From: Bin75 sp965223955
GTDB taxonomy: Bacteria > Nitrospirota > Nitrospiria > Nitrospirales > UBA8639
DNA: 64,000 bases
Assembly: GCA_965223955.1 (NCBI GenBank)
Contig: OZ245029.1
Location: forward strand, 1,054,001 to 1,118,000
Direction: 5' to 3'
Shown: one piece after another, positions 59,265 through 64,000 of the stretch
How positions within the stretch are numbered: the first letter of the stretch is position 1
Layout of the letters: each line of letters starts with the position of its first letter
Position numbers and translations under genes: made by a program
Notes under the pieces: generated by a model
The model's input: the letters and a program-made list of their open reading frames with translations, nothing else
The model's database searches: none
Told to the model about the DNA's origin: nothing

Positions 59265-60170
59265 ATGAGTAAAGAACGAATTAAAATAGCTCCGGAAATG
59301 TTCGATATCATGCCACAGGAGTATCAGGATCTGGTCGAACGAGCGACCTATGGTAATGAACACCGCGGGTGGAAGGATATCGGGACCTCGAAGGAATTGA
59401 TTGAAGAGCATTCGTTGTGTGCCGGGTGTCCGGAGTCCATGGCGTTCCGGTACATCCTGGCGTCATTGCCTGCTCCGGAAGATACCGTGATGGTGGGTTC
59501 GACCGGCTGTACCAGCCTGGTCTTTCCGCACGTGGGTGTCCACAATATTCATTCCCTTTTCGGCAACCAGAACGCCATTGCCTCCGGGCTCAAACGCGCC
59601 CTTACGGTGCGGTTTCCGGGACGGGTCAAGGACGTGGTGGTGCTGGCGGGTGACGGGGCAACGGTCGATATCGGCCTGGATATGACGCTGCAAGCTTGGT
59701 TCCGCCAGGAAAAATTCACGACCATTTGTTTTGATAATGAGCTCTACGCCAATACGGGCGGCCAGGAGAGCGGGTTGATGCAAAAAGGGTTCGTGGCCAA
59801 GATGGCTCCCATGGGCAAAACCTTTGAAAAGGTCAAATTGCCGGAAATCGCGCGTGAGTCCGGATGCCACTACGTGGTGAATTGCACGGTCAGCAAACCG
59901 AACCTTGTTGAAAAAGTCATCAAGAATGCGATCCACGTGGCTCGCGAAATCGGTCCCACCTATTTGCAGCTCTACACCCCGTGCATCCTGGAAATCGGGA
60001 AGAACAGCATGGAAGGCTTGCAGGAAATGCGGGACGCTGAAAAGCCGACCGAACGCTTTGCGTATAAAGAGTACGTCAGCGATCAAGCCAAAGAGTTGTT
60101 GACTGAACTGGCGGCCAAGGAAAAAGAGAGAAAAGCCGCCTTGAAAAAGCAATTGGCGGGACAGGCCTGA
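59265..60170 (+). CDS. porB: 2-oxoacid:ferredoxin oxidoreductase beta subunit (TPP binding)
   Basis: 301 residues. Cluster/TPP motifs: CAGCPESMAFRYILASL (C-x2-C-P), the TPP-Mg site GDGATVDIGLDMTL...NELYANTGGQESGL, and the downstream ATCH-type region LPEIARESGCHY. The C-terminal coiled, Lys/Glu-rich tail (KELLTELAAKEKERKAALKKQ) is typical of the five-subunit type. Preceded by AGGAGG. Confidence 0.92.
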   Translation: MSKERIKIAPEMFDIMPQEYQDLVERATYGNEHRGWKDIGTSKELIEEHSLCAGCPESMAFRYILASLPAPEDTVMVGSTGCTSLVFPHVGVHNIHSLFGNQNAIASGLKRALTVRFPGRVKDVVVLAGDGATVDIGLDMTLQAWFRQEKFTTICFDNELYANTGGQESGLMQKGFVAKMAPMGKTFEKVKLPEIARESGCHYVVNCTVSKPNLVEKVIKNAIHVAREIGPTYLQLYTPCILEIGKNSMEGLQEMRDAEKPTERFAYKEYVSDQAKELLTELAAKEKERKAALKKQLAGQA

Positions 60171-60204
60171 GCCCTCCTTACTGAATGCAAAAGGGGAAAG
60201 CATC

Positions 60205-60900
60205 ATGATCAAGCGGAGATTGAATATTCGCATGTCGGGTCTTGGTGGACAGGGTGCCGTGACGGCTGCGCACGTGTTGGCCATGGCGGCGAATCGTGAT
60301 GGGAAATTTGCGATCTCGAATCCCTTTTTCGGTGCGGAAAAACGGATGGCGCCGGCCGAGAGTTATTGTCGGATCGGCGTGAGCCGGATCTATGATCGGG
60401 GGGAGTTGGTGTTTCCCGACGTGATCGTAGTGTTTCATCCGCAGGTGATAACGATGGGCAAGAGTTATACTATGCCCTTTTACTCGGGCATCAAGGAAAA
60501 CGGCGTCGTTATCATTAATTCAGACATGCCGCTGTTGTCGGATGAGGACGTGAAGCGGTTACAGGATCTGGACGTGGCGGTGTTTTACATCAAGGGAACC
60601 CAGGTGGCGTTGGAAGTGGCGGGTACGGAGCTTTCCACGAACATGACCATGATCGGGTCGGTTGCCGGCATTACCAAATGCGTCTCCCTGAAGGGACTCG
60701 AGGGGGCGCTGCAGGAGCGGTTCGGGAAAAAGTTCGTGGCCTCCGGTGGAACGGCTACCTTGGATGAAGCCATCAAGAAGAAATTTGCCAAAAAAGAAAT
60801 GTTGTTGAAGAAAAACATGGATACGGTCGTCAGGGCATACGAAATGGCTGGTGAATGGGCGGAAAAGAACAACGTCGAGTTGGCCGTTGCAGCGGCATAA
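60205..60900 (+). CDS. porG: 2-oxoacid:ferredoxin oxidoreductase gamma subunit
   Basis: 231 residues. The glycine-rich start RMSGLGGQGAVTAAHVLAMAA and the conserved FFGAEKRMAPAESYCRIG are gamma-subunit signatures, followed by INSDMPLLSDEDVKRLQ and GGTATLDEAI. It forms the CoA-side domain. 34 bases downstream of porB and part of the same transcript. Confidence 0.9.
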   Translation: MIKRRLNIRMSGLGGQGAVTAAHVLAMAANRDGKFAISNPFFGAEKRMAPAESYCRIGVSRIYDRGELVFPDVIVVFHPQVITMGKSYTMPFYSGIKENGVVIINSDMPLLSDEDVKRLQDLDVAVFYIKGTQVALEVAGTELSTNMTMIGSVAGITKCVSLKGLEGALQERFGKKFVASGGTATLDEAIKKKFAKKEMLLKKNMDTVVRAYEMAGEWAEKNNVELAVAAA

Positions 60901-60921
60901 AGAAGCAAGACGGGGGGAAGA

Positions 60922-61200
60922 ATGTATAACGTAGCGCAAGTGATCGATGAAAAGTGTGTCGCCAAAAAAGGGTGCCGGTTGTGCATCATGTACTGCCCCG
61001 AGGCCAATTGCCTGGACCTGAACGTTGAAAAACAGGTGGCGGAAGTGATCCTCAACCGGTGTAAGGGTTGTGAGTTGTGCAAAGTGGTGTGCGATGCGGC
61101 AAAACATATGGCGATCGACATGGTTGCGGTGAGTGCCGACGGCTCCTTGATGGACACGGCAGGCGAAGCCGCCGGTTTGGGACAAGCCTATCAGGGGTAA
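60922..61200 (+). CDS. Ferredoxin-type delta subunit with two [4Fe-4S] clusters
   Basis: 92 residues. Cysteine pattern CVAKKGCRLCIMYCPEANC and NRCKGCELCKVVC, i.e. two C-x2-C-x(2-3)-C groups, as in bacterial 2[4Fe-4S] subunits. It passes electrons between the oxidoreductase core and free ferredoxin. Last gene before the strong terminator at 61226. Confidence 0.88.
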   Translation: MYNVAQVIDEKCVAKKGCRLCIMYCPEANCLDLNVEKQVAEVILNRCKGCELCKVVCDAAKHMAIDMVAVSADGSLMDTAGEAAGLGQAYQG

Positions 61201-61225
61201 TTCACACATCAGATATCGGCATAGG

Positions 61226-61269
61226 GCCCTGCGGCAGAATCCTTTGCTTGTCGCAGGGCTTTATTTTTT
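61226..61269 (+). terminator. Strong intrinsic terminator of the oxidoreductase operon
   Basis: Perfect 8-bp stem GCCCTGCG/CGCAGGGC, then TTTATTTTTT. It lies 26 bases after the ferredoxin gene and marks the operon end. Confidence 0.9.
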
Positions 61270-61315
61270 CTCAATAGAGCCCCCCCGCTAATCGAATAAA
61301 ACAGAGGATGTGGAC

Positions 61316-61579
61316 ATGAACGACGACCTCAGACAACTCATGGGCGAGATTACCCAGCACATGAGCCAATTTCATGACCGAATGGAGAGTCGCGCCCAGG
61401 AAATGGAACTCATGGGCGGAGATTCCGAGGTCGCCAAGAAGTTGAGCATGGGCGCCGATGCCATGAAAGACAGCGCCAACATTTATTTGTCGTGGGCGCG
61501 GCATTACGTCGCGTTATCCGAAGGTGGCGCCGCGGAAGCCGAAGAAGGCGAAGAGGATTCCGACGATTTTCAGTTTTAG
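61316..61579 (+). CDS. Small acidic helical protein
   Basis: 87 residues from ATG 61316 with AGAGGATG upstream. A long amphipathic helix (MNDDLRQLMGEITQHMSQFHDRMES) with many methionines, ending in a run of acidic residues (AEEGEEDSDDFQF). No cysteine, metal or membrane motif. It sits between the oxidoreductase operon and the tRNA gene. Function unknown; the layout suggests a conserved accessory protein of the operon's neighbourhood. Confidence 0.55.
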   Translation: MNDDLRQLMGEITQHMSQFHDRMESRAQEMELMGGDSEVAKKLSMGADAMKDSANIYLSWARHYVALSEGGAAEAEEGEEDSDDFQF

Positions 61580-61673
61580 TCTATGAAACTGTTGTCGGCA
61601 GGAGCTATTGCTCCATTTCAAAATTATGTTATGATCAGTTCCACTATTGTGGAAAAGAAGCCAACGATCGTGT

Positions 61674-62032
61674 TCCTCGGTAGCTCAGTTGGTAGAGCGG
61701 TCGGCTGTAAAGGGAGGCGTGCGAAAGAGTCACGCCGGATTGCAGCTTCCACAGGAAACTGTGGTTGAAAAATCGGGTGAATTCAGGGAAGCCTTACCCG
61801 GGTTCGTGGCGAACTCGGAAAGGGAATCCTGAGCGAAGCTTGCCGAAGGGTCTTGGGTAGGCAAGAACGTGCAGAGACTAGAGGTTGAGGAACCCAATCC
61901 AATACGACCTCACAAGCGCCCGACACCCTCACCTGATTCGTCAGGCGGGTGATGAGATAGTCCGAGCCCGGTAGAAATACTGGGAAACTCGTAACCGATT
62001 GGTCGCAGGTTCGAGTCCTGCCCGAGGAGCCA
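61674..62032 (+). tRNA. tRNA-Asn (GTT) interrupted by a group I intron
   Basis: Exons 61674-61708 and 61992-62032 join to a 76-base tRNA. Acceptor stem TCCTCGG/CCGAGGA with CCA encoded, D arm TAGCTCAGTTGGTAGAGC, anticodon stem GTCGG/CCGAT, loop CTGTTAA after splicing (anticodon GTT) and T-arm GCAGGTTCGAGTCCTGC. The 5' exon stops after the second anticodon base (T at 61708) and the 3' exon starts with T at 61992. In the unspliced gene the anticodon loop reads CTGTAAA..., so a naive caller may report Tyr or nothing. Confidence 0.88.
61709..61991 (+). ncRNA. Group I intron (283 bases) in tRNA-Asn
   Basis: The intron begins after exon U (61708) and ends in G (61991), as group I introns must. The exon bases GCTGT (61704-61708) pair with GCAGC (61742-61746), giving P1 with a U-G pair at the splice site; the intervening stem GGCGTG/CACGCC (about 61716-61735) extends P1. 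Conserved core strings are recognisable: P ATTCAGGGAAGCC, Q AATCCTGAGCGAAGC, R GTGCAGAGACTAGA and S GATGAGATAGTCC. This is the short, ORF-less bacterial tRNA type (IC3-like). No homing endonuclease is encoded. Confidence 0.85.
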
Positions 62033-62075
62033 ATCTTCCAGCCGCTGAACTTAGCGGCTTGTTCAGGAAAGCGAG

Positions 62076-62107
62076 ACCCCGAAGGGTGACCCTCGTCGGG
62101 GTTTTCT
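62076..62107 (+). terminator. Intrinsic terminator downstream of tRNA-Asn
   Basis: ACCCCGA (62076-62082) pairs with TCGGGGT (62096-62102), followed by TTT. It probably ends the tRNA transcript. A smaller GCCGCT/AGCGGC hairpin precedes it at 62041-62057. Confidence 0.7.
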
Positions 62108-62368
62108 GGAGGTAAACCTCGCCGGCGACGATTTCCGTTGCCGCCTGCTCGACGCCCTGCTGCAGGGCGCGGGTGCTAGAATATCGATGCCTTGAGAAAT
62201 GCCGGGTTTCGCCAGCCTGCACGGTTGTAACCGCCTGCTGATTTCAGACCAGGATACAGTCGTACGAGATTAACCTTCACGAGGTTAACCACTTGGAGTG
62301 GCCGGTAGGCGACTGCCAGGCAAGTTCTCAGGGTGTCACTAACCAAATAACCAAGGAGTTTGTTTCTT
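62108..62368. other. Long leader region of the DEAD-box helicase gene
   Basis: About 260 bases without a gene. 62150-62185 has short inverted words (GCCCTGCTGCAGGGC). 62270-62300 has repeated GGTTAACC-like words (GATTAACC...GAGGTTAACC). This may be an untranslated cold-responsive leader, as in other DEAD-box genes, but no known motif is certain. Confidence 0.35.
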
Positions 62369-63760
62369 ATGCCTTTTGAATCTCTATCAACTCATCCACG
62401 TCCATCTAACCGGACACGGCGTCACCAGGCCGTTTGCGCTACTTGCGATACGTCTACAACCGTCCCTTTCCAGCCAAGCCCGGGCAGGGCGGTGTACTGC
62501 CCCCCGTGCTTCAAAGCTCATCGCAACGGTCTTTCCCCTGCGGTCAACGCACCGGTGAGTGAATCATGTGTTGCCAATCATATCCCTGCCGATAGCGCCC
62601 ACGACGATGTTGCCGTGTTTCCTGGAATGGCATTGAATCGTGCGACCAGAGCGGCACTTTCCAGGATGGATATATCAGAACCCACGCCCATTCAAGAGCA
62701 GTCCATCCCCCATCTCCTGGCGGGTCAGGACTTGATCGGGCAGGCGCGCACCGGGTCCGGAAAGACGCTGGCGTTTGCCGTGCCCCTGGCAGAGCAATGC
62801 GACCCATCGGTCCGGCGGGTCCAGGCGCTTGTACTGGTGCCCACCCGCGAGCTGGCCATTCAGGTCTCCGGAGTCATGAAGGCCCTGGCTTCATCACAGC
62901 GGCTGCGCGTAGCGTTACTGTACGGCGGCCGGTCGTTGAGGCCGGAGTACACGGCGTTGAGGAGCGGAGCCCAGATCATCATTGGCACGCCGGGCCGTAC
63001 GCTGGACCATCTCCGGCAGGGCACACTCGACCTGCAATCAGTGCGATTCATGGTGCTGGACGAAGCGGATGAAATGCTCGATAGGGGGTTTGCCCACGAC
63101 GTTGAATCCATCCTGAGCCGGACACCTTCCGGTCGGCAGACGGCGCTTCTCTCCGCCACGATGCCGGAGTGGGTGGCCAAGACCGCCAGGAAACACCTGC
63201 GCAACCCCGTCACGGTGGAAGTGGATGCAGGCATGCAGGCGCTGCCCACTGTGGAGCACCTGGTCTATAGCATCCAGAAGAGCGACAAGATGGAGGCCCT
63301 CAAAACGTTGTTGAACCAGCGGGATGGCGCTCCGATCCTCGTCTTTGGCAAGACCAAGCACGGCGTCAATAAGCTGGCACAACAGCTCGACACGTTGGGC
63401 TATCCGGTAGGGGCGCTCCAAGGCAATCTGAGTCAAAACGCACGTGAGCGCGTGATGCTGAACTTCCGTTCCGGCGCCGCGCCGATTCTGGTAGCGACAA
63501 ACGTGGCTGCTCGAGGCCTGGACGTTGAAGGCATTGGCCAGGTCATCAACTATGACCTGCCGGATTCGGGACAACTTTTCACGCACCGGGTCGGACGGAC
63601 CGGACGCATGGGCCGCTCCGGGGAGGCGGTCACGTTCATCACGTCGGACGAAGAGCGGAAGTGGCGTGAGATCGAGCGGGGCCTGGGCCGCCGGTTCGTC
63701 CGCAAGTTATGGAGTACCGCCCGTAAGGCAGAGCCGCGTCGAGAGAGGCTCCAGCCCTAA
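62369..63760 (+). CDS. DEAD-box RNA helicase with N-terminal zinc-ribbon
   Basis: 463 residues from ATG 62369 with AAGGAG ten bases upstream. The N-terminus (about 20-50) has AVCATCDTST...RAVYCPPCFKAH, a C-x2-C...C-x2-C zinc knuckle. Helicase motifs follow: IPHLLAGQDLIGQARTGSGKTLA (motif I), PTRELA (Ia), TPGR (Ib), VLDEADEML (II), SAT (III), ILVFGKTKHG (IV), ATNVAARGLDVEG (V) and HRVGRTGRMGRSG (VI). Probably RhlE/CsdA-like with the knuckle giving extra RNA contacts. Confidence 0.9.
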   Translation: MPFESLSTHPRPSNRTRRHQAVCATCDTSTTVPFQPSPGRAVYCPPCFKAHRNGLSPAVNAPVSESCVANHIPADSAHDDVAVFPGMALNRATRAALSRMDISEPTPIQEQSIPHLLAGQDLIGQARTGSGKTLAFAVPLAEQCDPSVRRVQALVLVPTRELAIQVSGVMKALASSQRLRVALLYGGRSLRPEYTALRSGAQIIIGTPGRTLDHLRQGTLDLQSVRFMVLDEADEMLDRGFAHDVESILSRTPSGRQTALLSATMPEWVAKTARKHLRNPVTVEVDAGMQALPTVEHLVYSIQKSDKMEALKTLLNQRDGAPILVFGKTKHGVNKLAQQLDTLGYPVGALQGNLSQNARERVMLNFRSGAAPILVATNVAARGLDVEGIGQVINYDLPDSGQLFTHRVGRTGRMGRSGEAVTFITSDEERKWREIERGLGRRFVRKLWSTARKAEPRRERLQP

Positions 63761-63807
63761 AGAGGGGTCGTCGATCCTCGGGAGTCGGTCGAGCCGGTGT
63801 CGGAGAG

Positions 63808-64000
63808 CTATTCGTGGGATCCGGCGTCGGAGCCGGCTGCCTGGCGGGCGGCTTGATGCTTTCTTTCGTTCTGGTCGAGATGGCGTTTTCGAAGCCGGAG
63901 ATTATGCGGCGTGACCTCGATCAGCTCATCGTGGCGGATGAACTCGATTGACTGCTCCAAAGACAGACGCAGTGGAGGGACGATCTTTTCATAGGAATCG
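63808..64000 (-). CDS. typA: TypA/BipA GTPase, C-terminal part
   Basis: Partial; the 5' part lies beyond base 64000. The visible 63 residues SYEKIVPPLRLSLEQSIEFIRHDELIEVTP, then RLRKRHLDQNER, match the C-terminal domain of TypA/BipA (LTLEQALEFIxxDELVEVTPxxIRxRKRxLxExER). It is convergent with the helicase gene. The protein is a ribosome-associated GTPase involved in stress and 50S assembly. The C-terminal tail (AARQAAGSDAGSHE) is Ala/Ser-rich. Confidence 0.85.
   Translation of the reverse strand, partial: DSYEKIVPPLRLSLEQSIEFIRHDELIEVTPHNLRLRKRHLDQNERKHQAARQAAGSDAGSHE

Noticed and set aside
61674..61720. tRNA-Tyr with anticodon GTA
   Set aside because: The unspliced loop reads CTGTAA, but the exon join gives CTGTTAA with a perfect anticodon stem and an Asn-type body without the long variable arm of bacterial tRNA-Tyr.
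61810..61850. Copy of the 'CCTGAGCGAAGC' dispersed repeat inside the intron
   Set aside because: The match is the group I Q element (AATCCTGAGC) plus chance similarity; the flanking P6 stem CTTGCC/GGCAAG fits intron structure better than repeat insertion.
61941..62222. Reverse frame across the tRNA 3' exon
   Set aside because: Its middle (RAGLEPATNRL) is the antisense of the tRNA T-arm, a common false protein; no independent support.

Overview
The window looks like a chromosomal segment of a moderately GC-rich, Gram-negative, probably autotrophic bacterium of the Nitrospira lineage (Nitrospirota). This placement is an inference. It rests on a five-gene 2-oxoacid:ferredoxin oxidoreductase cluster of the type used in the reductive TCA cycle (57216-61200), a NorD-like VWA protein, direct glutaminyl-tRNA synthetase, outer-membrane and exported proteins, and intergenic spaces packed with several families of short palindromic repeats. 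No rRNA, CRISPR array or intact prophage is present.

Layout. 1-2650: end of an osmoprotectant ABC transporter and an EgtB-like enzyme. 3300-4150: VapBC and debris. 4200-7100: acetate-type sodium symporter with its small DUF4212 subunit and a DUF4258/DUF2283 pair. 7175-11325: an ECF vitamin or metal transporter with S component and both ATPases fused, then EcfT, then an exported triple-repeat protein. 11340-15075: HigBA-type toxin-antitoxin, an S9 peptidase, a Bfd-like ferredoxin, a solitary HigA beside a toxin remnant, and DUF167. 15248-20742: giant NorD-like protein, malate dehydrogenase, PurE. 21334-24133: orphan NuoF with a [2Fe-2S] ferredoxin, then a PTPS/FolE pterin pair. 24223-31432: hydrolase, methyltransferase, RarA, ABC-F, tRNA-Ala, GltX. 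31606-33456: tandem TetR duplicates, one frameshifted. 33634-38382: tRNA-Gln, outer-membrane barrel, small exported proteins, a MITE-like element, GlnS, MetF. 38659-45575: a macro-XRE-metallo-beta-lactamase fusion, M50 and M20 peptidases, LldD, Der. 46000-48320: a decayed accessory island with a 26-bp inverted-repeat element, a transposase remnant and a Clp-fold protease broken by an in-frame TAG. 48573-52533: a three-gene operon linking universal stress, rubredoxin, PCP-reductase-like and radical SAM domains. 53065-56638: XRE regulator, then metK with a structured leader, and ahcY. 57216-61579: oxoacid:ferredoxin oxidoreductase operon with a strong terminator. 61674-62032: a tRNA-Asn(GTT) gene split by a group I intron. 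62369-64000: DEAD-box helicase and the end of typA.

How the genes connect. MetF, MetK and AhcY form the methyl (SAM) cycle. The oxoreductase operon and Mdh serve the (reductive) TCA cycle. GltX, GlnS and three tRNA genes belong to translation. The strongest candidates for something new are the tRNA-Asn group I intron, the PCP-reductase/rubredoxin/USP/radical SAM operon, the macro-XRE-MBL fusion, and the metK leader.
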